A stretch of 64,000 nucleotides of DNA. Origin: Tenacibaculum pacificus. GTDB taxonomy: Bacteria > Bacteroidota > Bacteroidia > Flavobacteriales > Flavobacteriaceae. The DNA is taken from contig NZ_CP115917.1 of NCBI RefSeq assembly GCF_027941775.1, forward strand, positions 1,749,001 through 1,813,000, in the 5' to 3' direction. Position 1 is the stretch's first letter. Each line of letters begins with the position of its first letter. Both the position numbers and the translations under genes were made by a program. Positions 52,479-61,679 of this stretch are shown one piece after another. The notes beneath the pieces were generated by a model, which worked only from the letters and a program-made list of their open reading frames with translations, did no database searches and had not been told where the DNA came from.

Positions 52479-53618
52479 ATGAAACCATCCCAAAAATTTG
52501 TTGAAGAAATAATCCCAATACTTAAAGAAGATAATTTCGATTTTCAGATACCTATTGAAAATAATGATGGTAATTACAGAAACATACTTGAGAAAAAACT
52601 AAATGACTATTTAAATTTTTACAATAAAAAAATACACCCCTTAACCAAAGGAAAATCTATGAATTTTTATGGTGTAAATTCATCTGAAATTCCTGAAAAA
52701 ATTATTTTTTTAAATAAACAGTTACTCAAAACCTTTGATAATTTCTCTAATGGCAAAACTTTCTTAGCAAATAAGACTTTTAATGAAACTTTAGACGAAA
52801 TAAAATATAGTAAACTACAAAACGAAAGAACATCAACCAAAAGAATATTTTACAGAGCAAGACCTAAATCTGATAAACAATACACAAAAAGTGAGTTATT
52901 TCATATCCCTTTTGAAAAAAGGTATCTAGTCTCTACGAATAGATATAGTATTCCTGGTATTCCTGCTCTTTACCTAGGAGAAAATTCTTATACATGTTGG
53001 GAAGAATTTGATCGCAAAGAAATAGAAGAAATATTTTTCTCTGTCTATGAAAATATAGATAATTTAAATATTATTGAAATATTACGAATTGAAGATTTAT
53101 TAAAAGATATTGAAAATGGTGATATACCAGTTCCTTTCATTCCATATTCTATTCTACAATATTTCACGTGCTTCCCTTTATCAATTGCCTGTAGCATTAA
53201 AGTACACAATAAAAACGGGAATTTTAAACCTGAATATATTATACCACAAATGCTTTTAGAATATACAACACAAGATGACGAAATTGATGGGATAAAATTT
53301 CCCTCTACAAAAGTGAACTATAGTAAATTAAAATATATTCAAGCATATAACTATGTTTTCCCTATAAGAGAAAGTAAAGAATCGGGGTTTTGTCCAGTTT
53401 TGAAAAATAAATTTAAATTATCTCATCCCACTTCATTAGAACTAGAAAATCTACTTGATAATCCTTATATCAGAGAAAATCAAATGAGTAACGGCATAGA
53501 AATTAATGAAAAATCTGCTAAGATTTCAATTATTGAAAACGATGAAAGATATTATTACAATACATCTTTTGGGAAAATTGATAAAAAGTTTGAAATTAAA
53601 ACACGAGAAAAACTATAG
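52479..53618 (+). CDS. Cassette 30: RES-domain protein (possible NAD-consuming toxin)
   Basis: A 379-residue protein starting MKPSQKFVEEIIP; ATG 52479 is preferred to an upstream TTG at 52431 that lies inside the attC-like site. The RES layout is clear: IFYRARPKS (Arg), LFHIPFEKRYLVSTNRYSIP, ALYLGENSYTCWEEFDR (Glu), and a later Ser in FPLSIACSI. RES toxins of toxin-antitoxin modules degrade NAD+, but no antitoxin is present here. The N-terminal 120 residues are an extra helical domain. Confidence 0.82.
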   Translation: MKPSQKFVEEIIPILKEDNFDFQIPIENNDGNYRNILEKKLNDYLNFYNKKIHPLTKGKSMNFYGVNSSEIPEKIIFLNKQLLKTFDNFSNGKTFLANKTFNETLDEIKYSKLQNERTSTKRIFYRARPKSDKQYTKSELFHIPFEKRYLVSTNRYSIPGIPALYLGENSYTCWEEFDRKEIEEIFFSVYENIDNLNIIEILRIEDLLKDIENGDIPVPFIPYSILQYFTCFPLSIACSIKVHNKNGNFKPEYIIPQMLLEYTTQDDEIDGIKFPSTKVNYSKLKYIQAYNYVFPIRESKESGFCPVLKNKFKLSHPTSLELENLLDNPYIRENQMSNGIEINEKSAKISIIENDERYYYNTSFGKIDKKFEIKTREKL

Positions 53619-53749
53619 CTAACACCGTATATAGCTTATTGCTAGTTCTAGCCTACTTACGAAAATCCTTAGGGGATTTTCTATTCCGTTTTTATTTACT
53701 AAATTAGTTGCTTGAAATACGCAACAAACCATATACAAAAACGTTGCCA
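53617..53749 (+). repeat. attC-like site 30
   Basis: TATAGCTAAC mirrors the cassette 30 start GTTAGCTATA. The R'' box overlaps the end of the RES gene. Confidence 0.92.
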
Positions 53750-54358
53750 AAAACTCGGAAAAATAAAATACTGAAAACCATTTTTACTGAATAAAAACGT
53801 AGAATTAAAGTTTTACTAAAATTGAATAATTTAGAAAATATTTCAAAAATTAGAATTTTATAAAAACTGAAAATAAATATTACGGAATTTAAAAACGCAG
53901 AATTAAAATTTTTCTCAAATTCAATAATTTAGAAAATATTGAAAAATTTAGAATTTTATAAAAATGGAAATAAATATCGCGGAATTGAAAACGTAGAATT
54001 GAAATTTTGCTAAAATTCAATAATTTAGAAAATATTGAAAATTTAGAGTTTTTTAAAAGCTGAAAATAAATATCACGGAATTGAAAACGCAGAATTAAAA
54101 TTTTGCTCAAATTCAATAATTTAGAAAACATTGAAAATTTAGAGTTTTTTAAAAAGCTGAAAATAAATATTACGGAATTAAAAACGCAGAATTAAAATTT
54201 TGCTCAAATTCAATAATTTAGAAAACATTGAAAATTTAGAGTTTTTTAAAAAGCTGAAAATAAATATTACGGAATTAAAAACGCAGAATTAAAATTTTTC
54301 TCAAATTCAATAATTTAGAAAATATTTAAAATTTAGAATTTAAACAAAAAATCGCATT
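53750..54358. other. Cassette 31: non-coding, family D, tandem units
   Basis: Five units of about 97 bp with GCTGAAAATAAATATTACGG, related to cassettes 12 and 16. A minus-strand ORF here only reflects the repeats. Confidence 0.77.
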
Positions 54359-54490
54359 TGGCAACACCGTGCATAGTTCATTGCTTGTTGATTTTCTTGC
54401 AGAAAATCCTCGCGCACGTTGAAGTTTTAGTTTTTTAAACTATATTAGTGCTGTAATTCCGCAACGAAACCATGCACAAATACGTTAGCA
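54359..54490 (+). repeat. attC-like site 31 (GTGCAT subtype)
   Basis: TTTGGCAAC mirrors the cassette 31 start GTTGCCAAA. Confidence 0.88.
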
Positions 54491-54501
54491 CCAATTTGAA
54501 A

Positions 54502-55029
54502 ATGAAACTAAATCTGACAATAATATTTATGATTTTTTGTCTGTCAACAATAAGCGGACAGAACCAAAAATTCAGAATTACAAATAGCTGTGATGATTTT
54601 TCTTATAATTTTGACAAACCAAATAACTGGGTTATTGATTCTATCAATGTAACTCAATATTTAGCACATTCAGCAATCTATAAAAGCAAAAAAGATTATG
54701 ATAATGGAGGAGCTTTGATTCAAATCTTTGCTTTTAAAAAACAAGATGAAAATACTATTGAAGACCTTAACTTTGATATTAATAACTATATTGAAAAATA
54801 TGAAAATCTTAAGCAAAAAGAGCTGAATATTAATCACTCTTCGTATAAAACATTTTGTAAAGAAGTATATGTTGAAGGAAGTTTTTATCAATACATTGTT
54901 TATCTTAATCCTGGAAAAGAATTTGAATTTGGAATATCAGTTGCACTTAATATAAATAAAATGGAACTTGAAAATGAGGATTTGGAAATATTTAAGAATA
55001 TAGTTAAATCTGTAAAAGCATTGGAATAA
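54502..55029 (+). CDS. Cassette 32: secreted protein of unknown function
   Basis: A 175-residue exported protein; ATG 54502 gives the signal peptide LTIIFMIFCLSTISGQ, whereas the in-frame ATG at 54472 lies in the attC-like site. The layout is similar to the cassette 1 protein (a PsbP-like alpha/beta sketch), but no firm family. Confidence 0.7.
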   Translation: MKLNLTIIFMIFCLSTISGQNQKFRITNSCDDFSYNFDKPNNWVIDSINVTQYLAHSAIYKSKKDYDNGGALIQIFAFKKQDENTIEDLNFDINNYIEKYENLKQKELNINHSSYKTFCKEVYVEGSFYQYIVYLNPGKEFEFGISVALNINKMELENEDLEIFKNIVKSVKALE

Positions 55030-55037
55030 AAAACTGG

Positions 55038-55169
55038 TGCTAACATTGTATAAAAATAATGCGTAGTTTAGTGCTTAATCAAGAGTTCGTGCGCTTTTGT
55101 TACATCTGATTTTCCTGAGGAAAATCCTCGCATACAAAACCGCACTATTCTTATACGTAACCGTTAGCA
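55038..55169 (+). repeat. attC-like site 32 (GTATAA subtype)
   Basis: GGTGCTAAC mirrors the cassette 32 start GTTAGCACC. The interior differs from other sites, yet GTATAA pairs with TTATAC. Confidence 0.85.
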
Positions 55170-55233
55170 ATAATTAAACCCATGTAAAATCCTGAAATAG
55201 GTTGACTAAAATTTAAACACTTTTAGTTAAACT

Positions 55234-55626
55234 ATGGACACAAAGACAAAACTACCCTGCCGAAAAAAGAACTACAATAAAGTAGGTTTTGAACTCAAAT
55301 TATTCATCATTGACCAAATTCATAATGGACGTATTTCTGTTAATTACGCCGCTAAAAAATACGATATTTCTAGAGCTACAATTCAGTACTGGATCAAAAA
55401 ATATAGTACTTTTGAACAAAAAAAATTAGGCATGAGTAAACAAGATGAAATCAAAAAACTCAAAGAGAAAATTGAAGAACTAGAATTTGTAAAAGATTTT
55501 CAACAAGATATTATCGCTGATATGGAAATCATTACTGGTGTCGATATGTCAAAAAAGTCATTGCCCAAAACATTAGCAGAAGAGATTCAAAAAAAGAAGC
55601 AAAACCGTTTAAAAGAAAATGGTTAA
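55234..55626 (+). CDS. IS3-family OrfA
   Basis: A 130-residue protein with an N-terminal helix-turn-helix (KLFIIDQIHNGRISVNYAAK, then YDISRATIQYWIKKY) and a leucine-zipper-like coiled coil (KQDEIKKLKEKIEELEFVKD). It binds the terminal repeats. Its end carries the slippery heptamer A-AAA-AAG at 55590-55596 for making the OrfAB transposase. Confidence 0.92.
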   Translation: MDTKTKLPCRKKNYNKVGFELKLFIIDQIHNGRISVNYAAKKYDISRATIQYWIKKYSTFEQKKLGMSKQDEIKKLKEKIEELEFVKDFQQDIIADMEIITGVDMSKKSLPKTLAEEIQKKKQNRLKENG

Positions 55627-56489
55627 TTCAATGTTTTGGGATTAGTAAACAGGCCTTTTACAAACGATTAAAATCTTATCAAATAAAGCAAAATAACGAA
55701 CTTATATTAACACAATTAGTCAAACAATGTCGTGATAGAATTGGTCAGAAATTAGGGGCTAAAAAACTATATCATCAATTAAAAATTGATATCGATAAAA
55801 AAGGAATAAAAATAGGGCGAGACAAGTTCTATAATTTCTTAAGAAGCCATAGATTACTAGTACCTAGAACAAAAAACTATCATATTACAACGAATTCTAA
55901 ACATCATTTTTATAAGTATAAAAACCTTGTATCAAACAAAATCCCGACAAGAGCGGAACAACTTTGGGTAACAGATATTACCTATATAAAAACAGAAAAA
56001 GGTCATAATTATTTAGCTTTAGTAACAGATGCATATTCTAAGAAAATAATGGGGTATAAATTAGACACACATATGAGAACATCGCTTTGTATAGATGCAC
56101 TCAAAATGGCTATCAAAAATCGAAAATATCCGAATGAAAAACTAATTCATCATTCAGATAGAGGACTACAATATTGCAATCCGACTTATACCCTATTTGC
56201 TGAAAAAAATGGTTTAATTATGAGTATGACTGAAAAATATGATCCATATGAAAATGCTATCGCTGAAAGAATTAATAGAACTTTAAAATATGAATATGGT
56301 TTGAAACTAACAATTAAAAACACTATTTTAGCAAAGAAAATTACAAAAAGTGCTATTAATATTTATAACAACCTTCGTCCACATTTAAGTCTCGATTTAA
56401 ATACTCCTAAGAAGGTTCATATAAATCAAAATATCGAATATAAATCATATCGAAGAAATAAAAAAAATCTGGAATTATTAACCTTATAA
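55595..56489 (+). CDS. IS3-family OrfB (DDE transposase, made by -1 frameshift)
   Basis: An integrase-core transposase read in the -1 frame from the A-AAA-AAG site, open from there to 56489 with no own strong start. The DDE triad: D in WVTDITYIK, D in HHSDRGLQYCN, E in NAIAERINRTLKYEY. The region before it (LGAKKLYHQLKID) is the HTH_21-type segment. Intact, so the element may be active. Confidence 0.9.
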
Positions 56490-56532
56490 ATTCAAAAAAA
56501 AGGTCAACCTATTTCAGGACAATACACCAAAA

Positions 56533-57078
56533 ATGAGAAAAAATATGTTTGAAAAATTTGAAAATATAAAATCTGTACTTTATAAAATTGTATTTATGAT
56601 TTTATTTTTTGTTCTTGCAAAATCTTGCGTTTCAGATTATGTTAGTGGAGGCGATAAAAATCATATAGCTGAATTACAACAAATGATTGATGAAAATACT
56701 AATATCGTTGCTAATTTATCGAATGAATATACTGAAACCAGAATAGCTAAAGTTGTTAAATTATATAAATTTGATTACTCATTTGACTTAAATGGAGAAT
56801 CTTATAATGGGAAAATCACATTAAATGAAATTCCAAACGCCAATAAACTTAAAATATATTATTTAAAAGAAAATCCAAATACCATTTCTGCTGACCCTTT
56901 CGATGATTTAAAAAGTGAAAATGAAAAAGGAAAATCAATTTCAGATTTATTAGTTGGAATTTTGTGGGGTATTTTATCTATTATAACATTAATCTCTTTA
57001 ATTACTAGCTTTAGTAAGAAAAAAACACCTGAAACACATAAAGAAAAAAAGAAAATAGTAAGAAAAAAAATAAAATAA
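56533..57078 (+). CDS. Cassette 33: membrane protein, C-terminus frameshifted
   Basis: A 181-residue protein with an N-terminal hydrophobic stretch ending in a lipobox-like cysteine (IVFMILFFVLAKSC), a middle that resembles a DUF3592-type extracellular domain (YDYSFDLNGESYNGKITL written loosely as FDYSFDLNGESYNGK), and a second transmembrane helix near residue 140-160. Adding one A in the A8 run near 57064 would join a further basic/acidic tail (IIESQKEVTEEEKKK ... PSRFMPK) ending at 57185. The IS sits a few bases before its ATG. Confidence 0.6.
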   Translation: MRKNMFEKFENIKSVLYKIVFMILFFVLAKSCVSDYVSGGDKNHIAELQQMIDENTNIVANLSNEYTETRIAKVVKLYKFDYSFDLNGESYNGKITLNEIPNANKLKIYYLKENPNTISADPFDDLKSENEKGKSISDLLVGILWGILSIITLISLITSFSKKKTPETHKEKKKIVRKKIK

Positions 57079-57189
57079 TTGAATCTCAAAAAGAAGTTAC
57101 TGAAGAGGAAAAGAAAAAAATAGAACTTGAAAAAGAAAGAATACGAAAAGAAAAAGAAGACCCTAGTAGGTTTATGCCTAAATAACTAT

Positions 57190-57322
57190 TGCTAACAACG
57201 TATATAATTTATTGCTAAGACTCCCCTATTTACGAAAATCCTTAGGGGATTTTCTATTCCGCTTTTATTTACTAAATTAGTTGCTCGAAATACGCAACAA
57301 ATAATATACAAAAACGTTGGCA
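57190..57322 (+). repeat. attC-like site 33
   Basis: TATTGCTAAC mirrors the cassette 33 start GTTAGCAATA, which lies on the far side of the IS element. Confidence 0.92.
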
Positions 57323-57341
57323 GTAATAAGAAAAACAGATT

Positions 57342-58061
57342 ATGGAGGAATATTTATCAGGAACACAATTTGAACTTGAATTAGCAAAAGCATCATTAAA
57401 ATTTGTTTCAAAACATATGAAAGAATGTCTTGAAAACCCTGATTTAGTTTACGAAGACTGTGGAACTGAAAATGAAAAAAAAATTAAGTTAATTTTAAAA
57501 CTATACGGAAATATAAGTGTAGTTTTAAGAGATATAGATTTGACATTTCAATTTTTAGAAAAAGAACGTGCTGATATTCTAAAACACTATTCTTTTTTGG
57601 ATTCTCAAGAATCTTATTTTAAATATCATTATGAAAACTACTTTATTAGAATAATTACAGTATTAGATTTATTAGGAAAAATAGGAACTGTATTATATGG
57701 TTTAGACCTTAAATTAGAAAAAGTATCAGCTTATACTTTTAAAGACAAAGCGAAAAAAGAAGGTTTTAACGAAATATCCTCAATAGTTGAAAAAATAACA
57801 GAAAAACTTAATGAACTTAAAACAGAAAGACATAAAAAATTACATACTGGAGAAGCGGACATAAAGCCATTCAACGAAATTGTTATTTGGGAAGATATTA
57901 ACGCACTCATTGGTTCTGAAACTGACGAAATTCTTAAAGAATATACAGATGAAAAAATCAAGGAAGAAATAACAATTTTAAGAAAAAGCACTCTTGAATT
58001 AATTGATTTGATTAAAGAGTTTCTTGAAGAATCAAATACTAAATTAAAAGAAATAATATAA
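57342..58061 (+). CDS. Cassette 34: HEPN-motif protein
   Basis: A 239-residue helical protein with R163-H-x3-H168 in TERHKKLHTGEAD, an Rx4H motif like that of Cthe_2314-type HEPN proteins. The region before it (NYFIRIITVLDLLGKIGTVL) fits the core helices. Function unknown; HEPN proteins are often RNases of defence or toxin systems. No partner gene in this cassette. Confidence 0.5.
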   Translation: MEEYLSGTQFELELAKASLKFVSKHMKECLENPDLVYEDCGTENEKKIKLILKLYGNISVVLRDIDLTFQFLEKERADILKHYSFLDSQESYFKYHYENYFIRIITVLDLLGKIGTVLYGLDLKLEKVSAYTFKDKAKKEGFNEISSIVEKITEKLNELKTERHKKLHTGEADIKPFNEIVIWEDINALIGSETDEILKEYTDEKIKEEITILRKSTLELIDLIKEFLEESNTKLKEII

Positions 58062-58068
58062 TTACTAC

Positions 58069-58202
58069 TGCCAACACCGTATATAATTTATTGCTGGCTT
58101 CTCGCCTACTTACGAAAGTCCTCGCGGACTTTCTTGGTCGGTAATTATTTACTAAATTAGTTGCTTGAAACACGCAACAAACCATATACAAACACGTTGG
58201 CT
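58069..58202 (+). repeat. attC-like site 34
   Basis: TACTGCCAAC mirrors the cassette 34 start GTTGGCAGTA. Confidence 0.92.
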
Positions 58203-58221
58203 ATAATTAAAAAAATTAAAT

Positions 58222-58944
58222 ATGAAAAATTGTATTATTTGTGAAAAAGAATTAACTATCCTTAATAAATCACCTTTTGGAAATAAAACAAAAGATGGTG
58301 ATAAAATTTGCACTAATTGCGTAAGGAATTATAGTTTTGGAAAAGACAAAGAAATGCTGATTTTATTCAGTAAAGTAAAAAAACATTCAACAAATGAATT
58401 TCTAAACAAATTTCAATCATTAAATAAACCTTTAAATGCAATTATCGAAAAAATAAAAAGATTAAACCCAAATATTACTGATAAAAGTGAAATAAAAGAA
58501 CTTCCTAATATCTTAACAAATTCAGAAGAAATTGAAAAAATTGATGCAGGTTTTTTATCTAATGGTAAAGGATTTACAGGAAATGGTCTTTTAGTTGCAA
58601 CAAATTACAGACTAATATTTATTGACAAACCAACCATTGGTTTTGGAATTAAAATGGAAGATTTCCCATATAATAAAATTTCTTCCGTATCTATAGAAAC
58701 TGGAATTTTAAAAAGTCAATTAAAATTAATATGCTCTGGAAATACCGCAAAAATTAATTTAATAAATGGAGCAAAAGAATTTTCAGAATTTATAAGAAAT
58801 AAAACATTATCTGAAAAAGGTAAATTTAGAAATAATAATGATATTTTAAAACAAATTGAAAAATTATCGGAACTTAAAGAAAAAAGAATTTTAACGGAAC
58901 TTGAATTTGAAACAAAAAAAACTGAATTATTAGAAAAACTATAG
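58222..58944 (+). CDS. Cassette 35: zinc-ribbon, PH-like and SHOCT-domain protein
   Basis: A 240-residue protein with three parts: an N-terminal C-x2-C ... C-x2-C zinc ribbon (NCIICEKE, KICTNCVRN), a bacterial PH-like domain (LLVATNYRLIFIDKPTIGFG, then PYNKISSVSIETGI), and a C-terminal SHOCT-type helix pair (IEKLSELKEKRILTELEFET). Such proteins are thought to be membrane- or nucleic-acid-associated; the role is unknown. Confidence 0.78.
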   Translation: MKNCIICEKELTILNKSPFGNKTKDGDKICTNCVRNYSFGKDKEMLILFSKVKKHSTNEFLNKFQSLNKPLNAIIEKIKRLNPNITDKSEIKELPNILTNSEEIEKIDAGFLSNGKGFTGNGLLVATNYRLIFIDKPTIGFGIKMEDFPYNKISSVSIETGILKSQLKLICSGNTAKINLINGAKEFSEFIRNKTLSEKGKFRNNNDILKQIEKLSELKEKRILTELEFETKKTELLEKL

Positions 58945-59075
58945 CCAACACCGTATATAATTTATTACTAGTATTAACCTACTTACGAAAATCCTTAGGG
59001 GATTTTCTATTCCGCTTTTATTTACTAAATTAATTGCGCGAAATACGCAACAAATAATATACAAAAACGTTGTAC
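58943..59075 (+). repeat. attC-like site 35
   Basis: TATAGCCAAC mirrors the cassette 35 start GTTGGCTATA. The R'' box begins within the stop codon region of the gene. Confidence 0.92.
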
Positions 59076-59092
59076 ACAATTTAAGAACACCA

Positions 59093-59722
59093 ATGAAAAC
59101 AGTAAAAACCGATATTAAAGTACTTTCCCAAACTGATAGCGTTAGACTATACGTAATCGAACACACTTTACATATAGAAACATTAATCTCGGAAGCAATC
59201 GGCAGTTTATTAGGTGTTGAATATGAAAAATCAAAATCTTTCGGTTTTGGTTCTACTGCACTTTCTTTTAGCCAAAAAGTTCAGATAATTCAGGACATAA
59301 AGGGACTTGAGTCTGAAATGACTAAAAAGCTGACTTGTCTAATGAATATTAGAAACAAATTTGCTCACGTCCAAGAAGTAGATAGTTTTGAAAAATTATT
59401 TGAAATCGCAAAAAACGGAACGCAGATAAAAAATCAACTTGAAAAGTGGAACAATCTTGACGATAAAAATGACGAAGATGACACTCACAAGTTTTTGTTT
59501 TTCAAATTAGCAGAAGAAATAACCAAAATGCTTTGGGAATTGCAAGTAACAGAACGTTCGACAAAAGCCGTATTACAAGCGGAAAGTGATTTTCAAAAAA
59601 GTCAATTAGAATCTTTTAAAGAAATAATGGCTGAATCTGAAAATCCAGCACAAATAAATGAAGAAGTTTTAAGTAGAACAATTAAAAAAGTTCCGCATCT
59701 TCGAGTTGAAAGAAAGAAATAA
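59093..59722 (+). CDS. Cassette 36: HEPN-motif (MltR-like) protein
   Basis: A 209-residue helical protein. R87-N-x3-H92 in MNIRNKFAHV is an Rx4H motif, and the surrounding layout (TLHIETLISEAIGSLLGVEY, ... FSQKVQIIQDI) resembles MltR/HEPN-like proteins. No partner gene is present. The third cassette in the array with this motif. Confidence 0.6.
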   Translation: MKTVKTDIKVLSQTDSVRLYVIEHTLHIETLISEAIGSLLGVEYEKSKSFGFGSTALSFSQKVQIIQDIKGLESEMTKKLTCLMNIRNKFAHVQEVDSFEKLFEIAKNGTQIKNQLEKWNNLDDKNDEDDTHKFLFFKLAEEITKMLWELQVTERSTKAVLQAESDFQKSQLESFKEIMAESENPAQINEEVLSRTIKKVPHLRVERKK

Positions 59723-59729
59723 AAACTGT

Positions 59730-59862
59730 GTACAACACCGTATATAAAAAATTGCTGGTGTTGTGCTAAAACAAAGGTCGTTGCACGTTTGCTACGTCTG
59801 AATTTCCTTCGAAAATTCCTCGCACGCAAACCCGCAACTTTCCATATACAAACACGTTGGGT
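59730..59862 (+). repeat. attC-like site 36 (divergent)
   Basis: TGTGTACAAC mirrors the cassette 36 start GTTGTACACA. Boxes GTATAT/ATATAC remain; the central arm differs. Confidence 0.88.
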
Positions 59863-60348
59863 TTCATTAGCGGAAATCGTTAAAATTTGAAAATTTAGTT
59901 TTTAAATAAAATTTAAAAATAGCAGAGAAAATATTTAGAAAAAGCTCCTGTAATTACCTCAGGAAATCACACAAAAAATCATTTTGAAAATTATAGTTTT
60001 TTAAGAATGTTTTTTACATTTTGAAAAATTCTAATTGAAAATTGTTGTGTGAAAATAGAAATATAAAATGAGAGAATTTTAAAATCAAATTTTACATTTT
60101 CTATATTTTGAAAAATTATAGTTCAAAACTGTTGTGTGAAAATAGAAACGTGAAATGAAAGAGTTTTAAAATCAAATTTTACATTTTCTACATTTTGAAA
60201 AATTTTAGAAAATATGAAAAATAGAAATTGAAGCTCAAAGCGTGAAAATTAAAACCGTAGAATTAAAAACTTTGAGAAAAATAATTACTGTAAAATATGA
60301 GAATTTAAAAAATAGGTAGAAAAAAAATACAAAAAATATAAAACGAAA
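59863..60348. other. Cassette 37: non-coding, family C
   Basis: By eye identical to cassette 10; the following site differs from site 10 by one base (CATGCAC to CACGCAC). Confidence 0.78.
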
Positions 60349-60480
60349 ACCCAACAGCGTGCATAGTTCATTGCTTGTTGATTTTCTTGCAGAAAATCCT
60401 CGCGCACGTTGAAGTTTTAGTTTTTTAAACTATATTAGTGCTGTAATTCCGCAACGAAACCACGCACAAATACGTTACCT
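60349..60480 (+). repeat. attC-like site 37 (GTGCAT subtype)
   Basis: AAACCCAAC mirrors the cassette 37 start GTTGGGTTT. Confidence 0.9.
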
Positions 60481-61062
60481 AAAACTCGAAAAAATTACTC
60501 GGTAGAATTAAAGTTTTTTAGATAAATTGAATAATTTAGTTTTTAATCAAAATTTAGAATTGCCTAAAATACAGAAAAAAAAATCTTGTGGAATTAAACA
60601 AAATGCAAATTTAAGTTTTTAGATAAATTGAATAATTTAGTTTTTAATTAAAATTTAGAATTGCCTAAAATACGGAAAAATAAATCTTGTGGAATTAAAC
60701 AAAATACAGATTTAAGTTTTTAGATAAATTGAATAATTTAGTTTTTAATCAAAATTTAGAATTGCATAAAATATGGAAAAAAAATCTTGTGAAATTAAAC
60801 AAAATGCAAATTTAAGTTTTAAGATAAATTGAATAATTTAGTTTTTAATCAAAATTTAGAATTGCATAAAATACGGGAAAACAAATCTTGTGGAATTAAA
60901 CAAAATACAGATTTAAGTTTTTAGATAAATTGAATAATTTAGTTTTTAATCAAAATTTAGAATTGCATAAAATATGGAAAAAAAATCTTGTGGAATTAAA
61001 TAAAATTCAGAATTAAAATTTTAGAAAAATTGAATAATTTAGAAAATAAAAAAAATCGCATT
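60481..61062. other. Cassette 38: non-coding, D-related, five tandem units of about 102 bp
   Basis: Units carry TAGATAAATTGAATAATTTA and CTTGTGGAATTAAACAAAAT. No ORF. Related to family D but with its own unit sequence. Confidence 0.77.
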
Positions 61063-61196
61063 AGGTAACACCGTGTATAATATATTGCTAGCTTCTAGTC
61101 TATTTAAGAAAATTATTTTTAAATTTTATATTCCGTTTTTATTAACTAAATTTAGAACTTAAAATACGCAACAAATCATACACAAAAACGTTGGTT
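61063..61196 (+). repeat. attC-like site 38 (GTGTAT subtype)
   Basis: TTAGGTAAC mirrors the cassette 38 start GTTACCTAA. Boxes GTGTAT/ATACAC. Confidence 0.9.
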
Positions 61197-61539
61197 TTCA
61201 TTATTCAGAAAAATATGAGTTTTAAAGTAAAAAGCAGAAATTTTCAAGAATAAAAAAAAGTGTGTTTATCTAAAACAAGATTAAAAATAACAGCGGGAAT
61301 TTAGCTTACTTTCGGACTTGAATCGTGAAAATTAGTTCGCACAATTTGCGAAAAATATAGAAACGTGAGCAGTTTGTAGAATTTTAAATAACCCTAAAAT
61401 AAAAGCCTGAAAATATATTTCTAAAATTTTAAATAAATATTTTTTTTGAATAAAATAAAATATAGAAACGTGAAAATTCACGCGAATAAAAAAGTAGAAA
61501 CGTAAATAAAACGTGCTTATTTAAATGTTTCATAACAAA
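61197..61539. other. Cassette 39: non-coding, family G
   Basis: It starts GTTGGTTTTCATT; no ORF. It shares ATAACAGCGGGAATTTAGCT and GTAGAAACGTAAAT with cassette 22. Confidence 0.7.
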
Positions 61540-61679
61540 AACCAACAATGCGTAATCAAAAATTGCTTATATTTATCAAATAATTTGAAAATATTGCTAT
61601 TTTTGGCAAGCTACTATTTTCCTGCGGAAAATAGAGTACGCTTTTAAAAAGCAACTTTTATTACACTAGAACGTTGGGT
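61540..61679 (+). repeat. attC-like site 39 (most divergent)
   Basis: AAAACCAAC mirrors the cassette 39 start GTTGGTTTT. GTAAT pairs with ATTAC and AATTGC with GCAACTT; hairpin TTTTCCTGCGGAAAA in the centre. Confidence 0.8.

Larger units (their letters stand above)
55183..56526 (+). mobile_element. IS3-family (IS150-type) insertion sequence
   Basis: About 1.34 kb with imperfect terminal inverted repeats (TGTAAAATCCTGAAATAGG against TGTATTGTCCTGAAATAGG, both read inward) and a 3-bp target duplication CCA on each side (55180-55182, 56527-56529). It holds orfA and orfB with a -1 slippery site. It landed in the short leader of cassette 33, just before its gene, and looks complete. Confidence 0.9.

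Noticed and set aside
53889..54131. Minus-strand ORF of repeated LLNLSKILILRFQFRD units
   Set aside because: It is only the back-translation of the 97-bp tandem units in cassette 31; related cassettes have stops in this frame.
33076..59166. Recurring minus-strand frames with a shared peptide (MVCCVFQA..., ENPLRIFVSRL..., INYIRC)
   Set aside because: They are translations of the attC-like sites themselves; the open frame results from site conservation, differs in start and end each time, and crosses into flanking cassettes.
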